Source: Furfurilactobacillus curtus | GTDB lineage: Bacteria; Bacillota; Bacilli; Lactobacillales; Lactobacillaceae | DNA length: 64,000 nucleotides | Reading direction: 5' to 3' | Assembly: GCF_045862785.1 (NCBI RefSeq) | Contig: NZ_BQXO01000003.1 | Span: 62,001-126,000, forward strand | Shown here: piece after piece, positions 9,255-19,806 of the stretch | Position numbering within the stretch: position 1 is the stretch's first letter | Layout: each line of letters opens with the position of its first letter | Program-made: the position numbers and the translations under genes | Notes under the pieces: model-generated | Told to the model about the DNA's origin: nothing | Database searches by the model: none | What the model saw: only the letters and a program-made list of their open reading frames with translations

Positions 9255-11255
9255 TTAAAATTCATGTTCATCAAATTCAGCCCAAGACTCATGAGAATCT
9301 TGAATCCGCTTAAACATTTTTTCCATGTCGGCATTAGTAAAATGAACCAAAACTGGTCGCCCATGGGGACAATTAAATGGGTTCTCCGTTTGACTCAAGT
9401 CATGTAATAAAGCTTTGGCCTGGCGCTCATCTAAGTGATGATTGGCCTTGATTGATCGTTTACAGCTCATCATAATGGCCGTTTTTTCGCGAAATTTAGC
9501 AACGGTTAGCTGTCGATCACTGAGCACCCAGTCAACCATTTCACGAATCGTAGACGCTTCTTGCCCTTCAATAAACCACGTTGGATGCTGCCGGACAATA
9601 AAAGAATTATGTCCAAATGGCGACAAAAACAAACCCAATTGCTCTAATTGTGGTTTTGCTGCCGTGATCTTCAACACATCGCTGGTCGGATAATCTAACA
9701 CAATGGGGACCAATAAATCTTGAAGATTGCGAGCAACTTCACCGATTTTAACACGATAGAACTCATATTTAATCCGCTCTTGGGCTGCATGCTGATCAAT
9801 TAGGTACAAACCATCGGCTGCTTGGGCGAATAAAAATGTACCGTGCATTTGACCGATATAAGAAAGGGTTGGGAACCGTTGCCCAGTCTGCTCTTGATCC
9901 TCAGGTAACATTTCCATCGTTTTAGGTTGACTCGGTTTCAAAGAATCACTCATTGGCTCATCATCAAACGGTTCCACTGGTTCAGCTTGATAGCGTGCCT
10001 CAAAATCCACCACTGGTTGGCTGGCTATCTCCTCACGATGGTGTACCACAATTGGCGTTAATACTTGCTTTGGCAACGCGTCAGGTAGTGGCGGTGTGGA
10101 GGCAGCCGCCTCGGATTGAGCAAAAGTTGCACCACTTGAAACTGGTGACACTGGTCGGACTGCTACGCTTTCGTCATGAAGCGTTGACGCTTCGGTCAGT
10201 CGGCTGGCAACTTGATCGGCGTCAAATTGCACCGTTCCCGTCAGATTTTGATAGGCATCAGGAATTAGGTTTTCCTGTGCCAATCGTTGATATACAACCT
10301 GGTCAATCAACTTGACCAGTTGAGGTTCTTTACTCAAACGAACCTCTTGTTTAGTCGGATGCACATTCACATCAACTAAAAAAGGATCCATCTGTAAGTT
10401 GATTACCGCTAGTGGATACCGACCAACCATCAGCTTAGAACCATATCCTTTAATGAGTGCTTTAGTTATCTGGCTATTGCGAATCGCCCGTCCGTTAATC
10501 AATACCGTCAAATAATTTCTCGAAGCACGTGTTAATTCGGGGCGGGAAACAAAGCCAGCCAAGGTAAAGTCGGCGTCTTCCCCCTTAATTTCGACCATTT
10601 TACGCGCGGTTTGAACGCCGTAAATTCCCGCAATCACCTGTTGCAAATCACCGCGGCCCGCCGTTCTAAGTAATTCATGACCGTTGTGTTGTAAACTAAT
10701 CGCGACTTCTGGATGGCCTAAGGCGATTCGATTAACAACATCCACGATGTTAGCTAATTCAGTTTGTGCGGATTTTAAATATTTCAACCGCGCCGGTGTA
10801 TTAAAGAATAAGTCGCTGACCGTTACCTCAGTGCCAGGTCGAGCCTGTGCTGCCGTGTGACTAACTAATTGTCCACCCTTGAAATGTACTTGGCTACCTG
10901 CACCGACGCCAGTAGCCGTCTTTAACCATACATCCGCGACCGAGGCAATACTTGGTAACGCCTCGCCTCTAAAACCTAACGAGTGTACGCGAAACAAATC
11001 TGCCCGTGAACTAATTTTGCTGGTCGCATGTCGGGCAAAGGCTAGCTCAACTTCTTCATCATCGATACCACTACCATCATCAATCACTTGAATCGTTTTT
11101 AAACCGGATGCTTCGATCAACACATCCACAGTGGTCGCATGCGCATCAATCGAATTTTCCACGAGTTCTTTCACTACTGACGCAGGGCGTTCAACGACTT
11201 CACCGGCCGCAATTTGATCAGCCAAAACGCTTGCTAAAGCTTGAATTTTGCTCAT
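9255..11255 (-). CDS. mutL: DNA mismatch repair protein MutL
   Basis: A 666-residue GHKL ATPase that couples MutS mismatch recognition to strand removal. The N-terminal ATPase shows ERPASVVKELVENSIDA, DDGSGID and GFRGEAL. After a low-complexity linker (about 340-450), the C-terminal domain carries the latent endonuclease motif DQHAAQERIKYE, the SCKRSIKAN motif and CPHGRP, so this is the nicking type of MutL found in bacteria without MutH. AAGAGGT lies before the ATG. It follows mutS by 17 bases. Confidence 0.97.
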   Translation of the reverse strand: MSKIQALASVLADQIAAGEVVERPASVVKELVENSIDAHATTVDVLIEASGLKTIQVIDDGSGIDDEEVELAFARHATSKISSRADLFRVHSLGFRGEALPSIASVADVWLKTATGVGAGSQVHFKGGQLVSHTAAQARPGTEVTVSDLFFNTPARLKYLKSAQTELANIVDVVNRIALGHPEVAISLQHNGHELLRTAGRGDLQQVIAGIYGVQTARKMVEIKGEDADFTLAGFVSRPELTRASRNYLTVLINGRAIRNSQITKALIKGYGSKLMVGRYPLAVINLQMDPFLVDVNVHPTKQEVRLSKEPQLVKLIDQVVYQRLAQENLIPDAYQNLTGTVQFDADQVASRLTEASTLHDESVAVRPVSPVSSGATFAQSEAAASTPPLPDALPKQVLTPIVVHHREEIASQPVVDFEARYQAEPVEPFDDEPMSDSLKPSQPKTMEMLPEDQEQTGQRFPTLSYIGQMHGTFLFAQAADGLYLIDQHAAQERIKYEFYRVKIGEVARNLQDLLVPIVLDYPTSDVLKITAAKPQLEQLGLFLSPFGHNSFIVRQHPTWFIEGQEASTIREMVDWVLSDRQLTVAKFREKTAIMMSCKRSIKANHHLDERQAKALLHDLSQTENPFNCPHGRPVLVHFTNADMEKMFKRIQDSHESWAEFDEHEF

Positions 11256-11272
11256 TGCTTGACCTCTTACCT

Positions 11273-13894
11273 CTATTTCAATTGTTGCTGAATTTCATAA
11301 AACTTATTCATCACATCCATCGGTGTCATCGCCATCAAATTCATCGACTTTAAGTCAGCCAAAATCTTTGCTGTCGTTGGGTCCTGACTTGGTGTGTCAA
11401 ATAAGGCTAATTGCGTCGACTGCGTTTCATCTAACGGCAGTACATCAGTAGCTGGCTCAGTCAATGGTTGATCAACATCTACTGGCATCGGGTTTTCTCC
11501 GGCGTTTGCTTCGAGCTGTTGCAATATTGTGCTGGCCCGCGCCAACAATTTTTCTGGCATCCCCGCTAGTTTAGCCACGTGAATCCCATACGACTTATCA
11601 GCCGGGCCTGGTTGGATCTGATGTAAGAATACTAGTTCACCATTTTCCTCGACCGCTCCGACATGAATATTTTTCAACCCCGTCAATTCATTCGATAACC
11701 CTGTCAATTCATGATAATGCGTTGAAAATAACGTTTTCGCATGGACATGATCGTGCACATATTCAATGATCGCTTGGGCTAAGGCCATCCCATCATAAGT
11801 TGCAGTACCCCGACCAATTTCATCAAACAACAGCAAACTATTTGCGGTGGCATGTGCCAAAGCATCATTAGCTTCCTGCATTTCAACCATAAACGTGGAA
11901 TTTCCGGAGATTAGGTCATCAGCGGCCCCGATGCGGGTGAAAATTTGATCAAAAATTGGTATCATTGCCGATTTTGCTGGCACAAAACTTCCCATCTGAG
12001 CTAAAACGACGGTAAGTGCCAATTGGCGCATATAGGTACTCTTTCCTGACATGTTGGGACCAGTAATCAGTAGAATAGCTGTCTGTTCATCCATCCGTAC
12101 GTCATTGGGGACGTAGGCTTGTTTGCCCAATGCTTTTTCCACTACAGGGTGCCGGCCCGATTCGATTTCTAAATCATGTCCATCCGTTAAAGTTGGCCGG
12201 CTGAACCGATAATTTTCGGCGACCACGGCAAAACTCTGCAGTACGTCTAAGCTGGCCAATGTTTTTGCCAGACGCTGCAAGCGAGCAATGGCAGCTTTCA
12301 CCACCTCGCGAATTTTAGTGAACAGCTGATATTCTAGAGCAGTCGACTTCGTTTGGGCTTCCAAAATGAGTTGCTCTTTTTCTTTTAATTCTGGAGTCGC
12401 AAAACGCTCAGCATTCGTCAATGTTTGTTTGCGTTCATAGCGATCCTCGGGCAATTTACTCAAATTGGCTTTGGTGACTTCGATGTAATAGCCAAACACC
12501 CGATTGTAGCCAATCTTTAACGTGCTAATTCCAGTCGCTGCTCGTTCCTTAGCTTCCAGTTCGGCAATCCATTGTTTTCCATTGGCCATTGCATCTCGAT
12601 AAGCGTCCAATTGTTTGTCGTAACCGTCTTTGATCACATCACCATCCGTCACAGAAATCGGTGGTTCATCATCAATGGCCCGTTCAATCAATTCAGCCAC
12701 ATCATCCACCGGATCTAAATGGGCCAACATCTCGCCAAAGACCTGATCGTCCAGTTCTTGCAAAACGTACTTAATTTTCGGGACCTGTTGAAGTGAGGTC
12801 TTCAACTGGATCAAGTCACGCCCATTCACACTGCCGAAAGCGACCCGACCGGCCAATCGTTCCAGATCATATACTTTAGTTAATTCATCTTGTAAGTTCG
12901 AGCGTTCAAAATAATGATCTAATAATGACTGTACTTTATCTTGACGGGCGATGATTTCACTTTGTGACAACAGTGGCCGGTCTAACCATTGCTTCAATAA
13001 ACGTCCACCCATCGCGGTTTTCGTCTCGTCCATTAACCACAACAGTGTGCCCGAACGTTTGCCAGTTCGAATATTCACTGAAAGCTCTAGGTTGCGTTTT
13101 GCATAATGATCCATCTTCAAATAATAGGACGGTTCATAGGCAATTGCTCGCTGCAAGTGAGCTAGACTGCGCTTTTGGGTCGACTCCATGTAAGTCAATA
13201 ATAGAGAAACAGCATTATTTTCTGCTTGATCGTCTAAATCTTGCGTTAGAAAACTTAATTCTGCATTCGCTGCTACAGCCGTATCTTGTTGTGAAACTAA
13301 GATTCCTAATGGTTTAAACCGCGCGCGAATCGACTCATCAATCGTGTCATTAACAACCACTTCTTTTGCTTCAACCGCCATGATCTCATTCATGACTGCT
13401 TCAATGGTGGTTAAATTAGCCGTCTTCAATTCACCAGTCGATACATCCGTATAAGCAAACCCAAACTGATGCTCGTGTTGAACCATCCCAGCAAGATAGT
13501 TATTGTCCTTCGCACCACTGATCCCCGTCTGCATCCGAGTCCCTGGGGTAACAAGTTGGATAACTTCTCGTTTAACCATCCCCTTAGCTAGGGTGGGATC
13601 TTCCATTTGTTCACAAATGGCCACCTTATAACCATGATCAACTAAGATATCAATATAATTTTGAACTGCATGATGTGGAACTCCACACATCGGAATTGGG
13701 TCCGCTGCATTATGGTTACGTGCCGTTAGGGTTAATTCTAGCAGCTGTGATCCTTTCACTGCATCGTCGTTAAACAATTCATAAAAATCACCGATCCGAT
13801 AAAACAAAAAAGCATCCGGATATTGATCCTTAATCTCCTGATACTGCTTCATCATCGGGGTTTCCATACTCTCTTGCGCCGATTTTTTGGCCAT
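11273..13894 (-). CDS. mutS: DNA mismatch repair protein MutS
   Basis: The 873-residue mismatch sensor. The N-terminal mismatch-binding domain contains the Phe-X-Glu motif (GDFYELF, about residues 32-38). The C-terminal ATPase has Walker A GPNMSGKSTYM, Walker B LLLFDEIGRGTATYDG and the STHYHEL switch. The C-terminus carries an extra linker and a terminal helical segment likely to serve tetramerisation. AAAGGAG is eight bases upstream of the start. It heads the mutS-mutL-ruvA-ruvB-yajC run. Confidence 0.97.
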   Translation of the reverse strand: MAKKSAQESMETPMMKQYQEIKDQYPDAFLFYRIGDFYELFNDDAVKGSQLLELTLTARNHNAADPIPMCGVPHHAVQNYIDILVDHGYKVAICEQMEDPTLAKGMVKREVIQLVTPGTRMQTGISGAKDNNYLAGMVQHEHQFGFAYTDVSTGELKTANLTTIEAVMNEIMAVEAKEVVVNDTIDESIRARFKPLGILVSQQDTAVAANAELSFLTQDLDDQAENNAVSLLLTYMESTQKRSLAHLQRAIAYEPSYYLKMDHYAKRNLELSVNIRTGKRSGTLLWLMDETKTAMGGRLLKQWLDRPLLSQSEIIARQDKVQSLLDHYFERSNLQDELTKVYDLERLAGRVAFGSVNGRDLIQLKTSLQQVPKIKYVLQELDDQVFGEMLAHLDPVDDVAELIERAIDDEPPISVTDGDVIKDGYDKQLDAYRDAMANGKQWIAELEAKERAATGISTLKIGYNRVFGYYIEVTKANLSKLPEDRYERKQTLTNAERFATPELKEKEQLILEAQTKSTALEYQLFTKIREVVKAAIARLQRLAKTLASLDVLQSFAVVAENYRFSRPTLTDGHDLEIESGRHPVVEKALGKQAYVPNDVRMDEQTAILLITGPNMSGKSTYMRQLALTVVLAQMGSFVPAKSAMIPIFDQIFTRIGAADDLISGNSTFMVEMQEANDALAHATANSLLLFDEIGRGTATYDGMALAQAIIEYVHDHVHAKTLFSTHYHELTGLSNELTGLKNIHVGAVEENGELVFLHQIQPGPADKSYGIHVAKLAGMPEKLLARASTILQQLEANAGENPMPVDVDQPLTEPATDVLPLDETQSTQLALFDTPSQDPTTAKILADLKSMNLMAMTPMDVMNKFYEIQQQLK

Positions 13895-14042
13895 TCAATA
13901 AACTCCTTTTGATCGATAATAACTACTTATGGAGAGGTTGTTATCGAATTTCGCACTGAAACAATGAGATAATTTTAACATTTTTTTGCTCAACTGTCTG
14001 AGTTGACCTCATAGGTCTCAGTCCGTCTGAGTGTAAATCAAC

Positions 14043-14089
14043 AATAAAGTAGCCGACACTCCTAAAATGAGAATGTCGGCTACTTTATT
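14043..14089 (-). terminator. Intrinsic terminator after rny
   Basis: A perfect 16-bp stem (arms 14043-14058 and 14074-14089) with a 15-base loop, just downstream of the RNase Y gene. The U tract on the minus strand is weak (TTTATTGTTGATTT), so termination may rely on stem strength. The rest of the gap to mutS should hold the mutS promoter, which I could not assign firmly. Confidence 0.7.
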
Positions 14090-14113
14090 GAACTAAAACA
14101 ATATTTAGAAATT

Positions 14114-15673
14114 TTATTTCGCGTATTCAACGGCACGCGTTTCACGGATGACCGTCACCTTAATGTGGCCGGGATAGTCAAGATCACTTTCAATCTCATT
14201 CTTAACATCTCTGGCAATCACAGCTGCCTGCAAATCATCAACATTTTGTGGCTTTACAATGACGCGAACTTCTCTACCAGCCTGAATCGCATAGCTTTGA
14301 GCCACACCTTCGTGGCTGTTTGCAATTTCCTCTAATTGTTTCAATCGTTGGATATAATTTTCTAGTGATTCTGAACGAGCCCCCGGTCGCGCTGATGAAA
14401 TTGCATCAGCGGCCCCCACTAACACGGCAATAATCGAAGTTGGTTCTACATCACCATGATGTGAAGCGATTGTATTAATCACAACTGGGTTTTCGTGATA
14501 CTTCGTGGCCAATTCAACTCCCAGCTCCACATGGGAACCTTCGACCTCATGATCCACTGCCTTACCAATATCGTGTAATAATCCTGCGCGCTTCGCCAGC
14601 GCAACATCCTCACCAAGCTCGGCGGCCATTACAGCCGTCAATTTTGCAACTTCAATTGAGTGATTTAAAACATTCTGACCATAGCTAGTCCGATAGTTCA
14701 TCCGACCGATGATCTTAATTAAATCAGGGTTCATCGCCCGAATCCCCAAGTCAAAGACGGTCTGTTCACCAATTTCACGGATCTTCTCATCCATTTCACG
14801 GCGGGCTTTCTCCACCATTTCTTCGATCCTAGCTGGATGAATCCGACCATCGGCAATTAGCTTCTCTAACGCCAATTTAGCAATTTCGCGCCGAACTGGA
14901 TCAAATCCACTCAACACGACTGCTTCTGGAGTGTCATCGATAATCAAATCGATTCCGGTCAACGTTTCAAGCGTTCGAATATTTCGACCTTCACGACCGA
15001 TAATTCGACCCTTCATATCATCATTTGGCAAAGTGACGACCGTAACCGTGTTGTCTGAGACCGTGTCCGCGACACTGCGCTGAATAGCCGCCACAATCAA
15101 ATTCTTGGCTTCTTTGTCAGCACTGGCCTTAGCTTCCTCTTCACTTTCCTTAATGAGAACAGCCCGCTCATGAGCTAACTCACTCTTGGTTTCCTCAATA
15201 ATCAAATCACGAGCTTCATCTTGTGAGAGATCAGCCACGCGCTGCACTTCTTGTTGTCGCTTATCGATGAGATCTGTTGCTGCTTGTTGTTGCTGTTGGA
15301 CAACCTCGCGATCGCGACTCAACTGTTCCTCTTTGGCGGTTAGCTGAGTCTCACGTTTTTCAAACGTATTATCTTTTCGATCTAGAGCCTCTTCACGTTG
15401 CAATAACCGGTCTTCTTGCTTTTGAACCTCTGCGCGTCGTTCTTTCAATTCGGTCTCGACGTCGGTTCGATACTTATGACTCTCTTCACGAGCCTCAAGC
15501 AAAGCTTCTTTCTTGGCTGTCTTTGCGTCCTGATTGGCTTTTTCGAGAATTGCCCCCGCTGACTTTGTTGCATCTTCAATGTCACGAGCTTGACGTTGTT
15601 TAGCAATCGTTAAGCCAGCGTATAAACCAGCAATAACTGCGATGAGCACGAGGATGATGGTTACTATGACCAT
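14114..15673 (-). CDS. rny: Ribonuclease Y
   Basis: A 519-residue membrane-anchored endoribonuclease that initiates mRNA decay in Firmicutes. It has an N-terminal membrane helix (IVTIILVLIAVIAGLYAGL), a long charged coiled coil (about 25-190), a KH RNA-binding domain (KGRIIGREGRNIRTLE) and an HD hydrolase domain with LLHDIGKAVDHE. AAGGGCGGG precedes the start. It forms a single-gene unit here with its own terminator. Confidence 0.97.
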   Translation of the reverse strand: MVIVTIILVLIAVIAGLYAGLTIAKQRQARDIEDATKSAGAILEKANQDAKTAKKEALLEAREESHKYRTDVETELKERRAEVQKQEDRLLQREEALDRKDNTFEKRETQLTAKEEQLSRDREVVQQQQQAATDLIDKRQQEVQRVADLSQDEARDLIIEETKSELAHERAVLIKESEEEAKASADKEAKNLIVAAIQRSVADTVSDNTVTVVTLPNDDMKGRIIGREGRNIRTLETLTGIDLIIDDTPEAVVLSGFDPVRREIAKLALEKLIADGRIHPARIEEMVEKARREMDEKIREIGEQTVFDLGIRAMNPDLIKIIGRMNYRTSYGQNVLNHSIEVAKLTAVMAAELGEDVALAKRAGLLHDIGKAVDHEVEGSHVELGVELATKYHENPVVINTIASHHGDVEPTSIIAVLVGAADAISSARPGARSESLENYIQRLKQLEEIANSHEGVAQSYAIQAGREVRVIVKPQNVDDLQAAVIARDVKNEIESDLDYPGHIKVTVIRETRAVEYAK

Positions 15674-15841
15674 TAAAATTCCCGCCCTTCATCAAAAAAT
15701 GGCTGACCGTTAAGCCAGCCGCAAACTAATTACAGATGTTTGTATTGGTTCATTACACATTGCTAGTTTACTGATCTTCAGGGCAACTGTCAACATAAGC
15801 AGTGCTTTCGTTTGAATCGCTATGCCCTCATTTAGCCCAAC

Positions 15842-16624
15842 CTAACTGCGGCGAATCGCCAGTAATCGATTAAAGGCGTAACTAATCAGTAAGCAAATGA
15901 GCGTTAAAATCAAGCTTGTCACAATTGAATTTCCCGGCGCGTGATAACGAAAATGACCATCAAAGCCATACATCAAACGTAATAATGCTCCGGCCCAAGA
16001 GTTATAGAAGGCATTTGACGTATTGCCGACTGACGCCAATGTAATAGCGATTAGACCGGCACCCGCACAAGGAACTGCAATTAACGTGACCACTTTCCAT
16101 CGCCAGTTCAACAACGCTAGAATTGCCCCCGCCATCATACCAGCCGCGATAAGCAGGACAAGGGTACTTAAATCACGCCCCCAAAACCACCAAATATCAC
16201 TGACGCCATGTGCTGTAAATGAGCCAAATTCAAGGCGACCATAGGCTTGATACGTTTTAAGTCCGAGCGGTTGGGCAATCGTTAATCGATAAAGAACGTT
16301 TAAGACCGAAACCAGACCCGCATAGGTTAATAAACTGGCTAATTTTGCCCACCAATAAGTTCTTCGTGTGATGCCATTTTGAATTAAAACGGTGAAGCCA
16401 CGATAAACCATGCCACTTGCAATGAAAAACAATATTTGCATGGCAAATTGAGGAAATAAACTAGCTAGATATTGGCTTGGCGCCAGCGCTGATTGACGAC
16501 CAGTCAGTAACAGACTCAATAACGTCGGCAACCACCAGATACCAGCAAAGATGCCTAAATAAGCGTAACCCAACAGACTTGCATCGTGTCGTAAACGATA
16601 CTGATAGACCGGTTTAAACTTCAT
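15842..16624 (-). CDS. ABC transporter permease of a YtrA-type operon
   Basis: A 260-residue integral membrane protein with about six hydrophobic helices and no recognisable catalytic motif. It is the third gene of a GntR regulator - ATPase - permease operon, and its start overlaps the ATPase stop by 11 bases behind a strong ribosome binding site (GGAGGATCATC). The layout matches YtrA/YtrB-like and bacteriocin or cell-envelope-stress ABC exporters. The substrate cannot be read from the sequence. Confidence 0.7.
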   Translation of the reverse strand: MKFKPVYQYRLRHDASLLGYAYLGIFAGIWWLPTLLSLLLTGRQSALAPSQYLASLFPQFAMQILFFIASGMVYRGFTVLIQNGITRRTYWWAKLASLLTYAGLVSVLNVLYRLTIAQPLGLKTYQAYGRLEFGSFTAHGVSDIWWFWGRDLSTLVLLIAAGMMAGAILALLNWRWKVVTLIAVPCAGAGLIAITLASVGNTSNAFYNSWAGALLRLMYGFDGHFRYHAPGNSIVTSLILTLICLLISYAFNRLLAIRRS

Positions 16625-17471
16625 GATGATCCTCCGTTAACGCAACAAACAGCTGTTGTAAATCCAGTGCTTCTTTTGTTACCCCAGCGGGTAAGTCCAG
16701 TGTCCCAGCCGTGGTTACGACCGCTTGCGTTTGCTTACCAAATTGATGGGTTCGTAATGTCGTTACAGTGGGCAAAAAAGCAGCCATCGTTTCTTTAGGA
16801 CCACTTAACTGATATGAACGGGCCAATAAATCTTCCGCTGCTTCCGCAACTAAAATGCGCCCTTGATCCATCACAATAACTTGGTTTAACAGTCCAGAAA
16901 TTTCTTCGATAAGATGCGTTGCAATGACAAATGTACGGGGATGCTGTGCGTAGGTCTCAATCAGTGATTGATAAAATAAATCCCGATGACTAGCGTCCAG
17001 TCCTAATACCGGTTCGTCCAGTAAGATATAGTCGGCTGGGACGCATAACGCAACGATGTCCTTAAAAATGGTGCGATAGCCGGTCGATAAACCACCAAAT
17101 CGAGCGTTCACATCTAAATCAAAGGCTTTGGCTAATCGTTCCGCCAACTTGTCATCAAAAGAGCCATACAACGCGGTAGTTAGCTTAAATAAATCACTCA
17201 CCCGCTCCCGACTCGGATATAAATTATCCTCACTCATCAGATAAAGATGCTGTAGGGTTCGATCCGACTGAGCCAATGCCTGCCCATCAATGGTCACCTT
17301 ACCTTGGCTAGGGAGGACACGATTGGCCATAATATTCAATAAAGTACTTTTTCCAGCACCATTACGGCCGAGTAAACCATAGATCATGCCAGGCTGGATT
17401 GTTAAATTCAAGTCATGTAATCGGTCATGCCGACCAGCCGTTTTAGTCAGATTTGTAACATTGATTGTCAT
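16614..17471 (-). CDS. ABC transporter ATP-binding protein (YtrB/BcrA-like)
   Basis: A 285-residue ABC ATPase. Walker A LLGRNGAGKSTLL, a diverged signature FGGLSTGYRTIF, Walker B DYILLDEPVLGLD and the switch His (IATHLIEE) are present. The signature motif LSTG in place of LSGG is seen in this subfamily. The gene overlaps the GntR gene by 4 bases (ATGA) and the permease by 11, so all three are coupled. Family members act in antibiotic or bacteriocin self-protection and wall-stress export; the role here is inferred only from family and context. Confidence 0.8.
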   Translation of the reverse strand: MTINVTNLTKTAGRHDRLHDLNLTIQPGMIYGLLGRNGAGKSTLLNIMANRVLPSQGKVTIDGQALAQSDRTLQHLYLMSEDNLYPSRERVSDLFKLTTALYGSFDDKLAERLAKAFDLDVNARFGGLSTGYRTIFKDIVALCVPADYILLDEPVLGLDASHRDLFYQSLIETYAQHPRTFVIATHLIEEISGLLNQVIVMDQGRILVAEAAEDLLARSYQLSGPKETMAAFLPTVTTLRTHQFGKQTQAVVTTAGTLDLPAGVTKEALDLQQLFVALTEDHHEV

Positions 17472-17839
17472 TTAATGCCGTACCCCCGTTCGATCAACGC
17501 GGCGAGTTCTGCCTCAGTCAAACCAATCTGTTTGGCAGCCTCTACAAGTGGCGACACTTGTTGTTCGAAAAAGTCAGTTCGTCGGTTAAAGGTCACCCGT
17601 TCTCTGGCTCCATCTAGCACAAACATTCCCATACCACGTCGCTTTTCTAAAACTTTTCGGTCAACGAGAATATTCATCCCCTTCAAAACCGTCGCGGGAT
17701 TAATGTGAAATTCTCGCGAAATGGCAGTTGTAGATGGCACTTGTTCGCCAGCATCATAAGTCCCACTTAAAATGGCCTCTTCAATTTGTTCAGCCACCTG
17801 CAAATAAAGGGGCGTGGTGCCGTCAAAGTCAAAGTGCAT
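17468..17839 (-). CDS. GntR-family regulator, YtrA subfamily
   Basis: A 123-residue regulator with an N-terminal winged helix (PLYLQVAEQIEEAILSGTYDAGEQVPSTTAISREFHINPATV, quoted in part by its ends) and only a short C-terminal dimerisation region, as in the YtrA subfamily. It should repress its own ABC operon until an antibiotic or envelope-stress signal appears. The start at 17839 has GGAG eight bases upstream; the longer frame to 17884 runs into the leader. Confidence 0.85.
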   Translation of the reverse strand: MHFDFDGTTPLYLQVAEQIEEAILSGTYDAGEQVPSTTAISREFHINPATVLKGMNILVDRKVLEKRRGMGMFVLDGARERVTFNRRTDFFEQQVSPLVEAAKQIGLTEAELAALIERGYGIK

Positions 17840-17886
17840 GTTTTCATCTCCAACCACTAGACAATAAAAGTTCTGCTTTAGCAAAA

Positions 17887-17915
17887 AGAATAAGCGACGT
17901 CTTCGATCACGTCAA
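17887..17915 (-). promoter_or_regulatory. Promoter of the GntR-ABC operon
   Basis: TTGACG (17910-17915) and TATTCT (17887-17892) are spaced by exactly 17 bases on the minus strand, about 50 bases before the GntR start. The operator used by the GntR protein probably lies here, but I see no clear dyad. Confidence 0.65.
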
Positions 17916-17985
17916 TCTAAAATCAAGGTAACACCTGGACTAAAACCATACTCGAGCTAATGGACTTATGCCCTGAAATTAGTGC

Positions 17986-19794
17986 TTAAGCCTCCACCCG
18001 TTCTTTAGGAATAACTAAGCGAATGTATAGCGCAACGGTAATCCAGTAGTAAATTGCATACATGGCGCAGAATCCCAAAATAATCCAGCCAATTATCGCA
18101 TATGGATCCAATAGGAGTCCCTTAAACATCCGTAAACCAAATAAGACATCAACAATTCCAAGTACACCTGGAATTGCAAACAAGGTCAGTACCTCACCAC
18201 GCACAGCCGAGCGCATTAACTGCTGGCGTGCACCAATTCTATTTAACATCTTGTAGCGTACAACATCTTTTGTTGCTCCCGACAAAATCTTAAACATTAA
18301 GCAGCTAGCCATCATTGCTAAGAATGCAAAGCCGAGGAAAAAGCCCATAAATTCCATTCCACCAAACATGGAATTAAAGAATTGATACCACTCAAAAGTA
18401 CCTACCATTTGACTGGCATCCTGAGCAAAACGTTGTTGCTGAGTCTTAACGAGCTGCGTTAACAATGGTTGATTGCGTTGACTCGTTAAATCATCAACTT
18501 TGACCAACGTAACATGGTGCGTTGGTGCTTCTAATCGATTAAATGCTGATTGACTCACGACTTCACTGATCTGTTGCCCTTTTTTCGGAACTAAGCTAGC
18601 GAATTCTGGTTGATTCACGCCATCCGCTTTCAATTGAGCAATCGAAAGTGTCTCAAGTTGTCGCTGACCGTTCGTCTCGCCTGTTGTTTTAGCGATCTTA
18701 AATGGCTGTTTTAAAAATTCTTGTTCGGAGTAATAAACTTTTTGACCAACAATCTTTTGCGTATAGGTTACCTGCTTAGCATCATCCAATTGATTCATTT
18801 GTCGCTGTTGTTTAGGACTAGCATCATTAATAGCGACCGCATAAGCGCCCACTGATCTAGCCATTTGGGGAACCTGTCGATGCAGTTGAGTTCCAACACT
18901 GATCGCCCCTAACGCCAATGCAAATAGTAAAGAGACGATGGTTAAAATACGAGTATAGCTTTGAATTCGGAACATAATTTGCCCCAAAGTGAAATTGTGT
19001 AAGGCATGGTTAGCAAAGTTAGACCGCTTTAATAGTTGAATTATACCAATGACTAAACCATTAAACAGAAAGTAAGTACCTGTTGTAATTGTCACCAAAG
19101 CAATTGGAATGGCCGAAAGTTGCAGTACATTAATTTTCGCCATCGCTAAATAACCACTACCAAGTAACAGGACGCCACCGATAATCTCTAAAGCCTGAAC
19201 CATCGGCTGATTGCGTGGTACAAATGCTTGATCATCACTATGCAACAACGTTAAAACAGGCGTTTTGACCAGCTTAGCCAAGTTGAACAGCGCAGCGATT
19301 AAAAACAAGCCAACAAATAAGCAAAGTGTCGTAACGATGGCTGGTCCATAGATCACACTAAAGTGTTTGACCGTCAAATCCAGCTGCCTAAACAGTAATC
19401 CTGACAAGCCGGCACTTAAGCCAATACCTACGACAATTCCAATAATCGTGGCCACAATTCCTAGCAGAAGTGTTTCAAGCACGACAAGCTGGCCAATCCG
19501 ATTTTTCTTAGCACCCAGCATCATGAACAGGCCATAATCATGTTGACGCATACTAAGTAGGAAGGAATTTGCATATCCCAAATAAACAACGGTAATGATC
19601 ATCAATAAGACCATACCAAATTTAAATACTTGACCGGCCACATTAATGGTCGTGTTGGCATTGATAAAGGCTTGATTTGTTGCTAAGTTAGCGAACATAT
19701 AAAAGATTGCCGAGGAGATCACTAGTCCCGTCAAGAGCACTAGATAATCTTTTAGTCGATGCTTAATGCCCGCGAGCGCGAGTTTTGTTAACAT
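17986..19794 (-). CDS. Bce-type ABC transporter permease (FtsX domains)
   Basis: A 602-residue membrane protein with about ten helices. A pair of FtsX-like segments flanks a large extracytoplasmic domain (about residues 310-500), the architecture of BceB/VraG permeases that sense and clear peptide antibiotics such as bacitracin. GGAGGG precedes the ATG. The ATPase gene lies 12 bases upstream. No histidine kinase or response regulator gene is adjacent, although Bce modules usually have one. The ligand is unknown. Confidence 0.82.
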   Translation of the reverse strand: MLTKLALAGIKHRLKDYLVLLTGLVISSAIFYMFANLATNQAFINANTTINVAGQVFKFGMVLLMIITVVYLGYANSFLLSMRQHDYGLFMMLGAKKNRIGQLVVLETLLLGIVATIIGIVVGIGLSAGLSGLLFRQLDLTVKHFSVIYGPAIVTTLCLFVGLFLIAALFNLAKLVKTPVLTLLHSDDQAFVPRNQPMVQALEIIGGVLLLGSGYLAMAKINVLQLSAIPIALVTITTGTYFLFNGLVIGIIQLLKRSNFANHALHNFTLGQIMFRIQSYTRILTIVSLLFALALGAISVGTQLHRQVPQMARSVGAYAVAINDASPKQQRQMNQLDDAKQVTYTQKIVGQKVYYSEQEFLKQPFKIAKTTGETNGQRQLETLSIAQLKADGVNQPEFASLVPKKGQQISEVVSQSAFNRLEAPTHHVTLVKVDDLTSQRNQPLLTQLVKTQQQRFAQDASQMVGTFEWYQFFNSMFGGMEFMGFFLGFAFLAMMASCLMFKILSGATKDVVRYKMLNRIGARQQLMRSAVRGEVLTLFAIPGVLGIVDVLFGLRMFKGLLLDPYAIIGWIILGFCAMYAIYYWITVALYIRLVIPKERVEA

Positions 19795-19806
19795 ATTTGC
19801 GCCCTC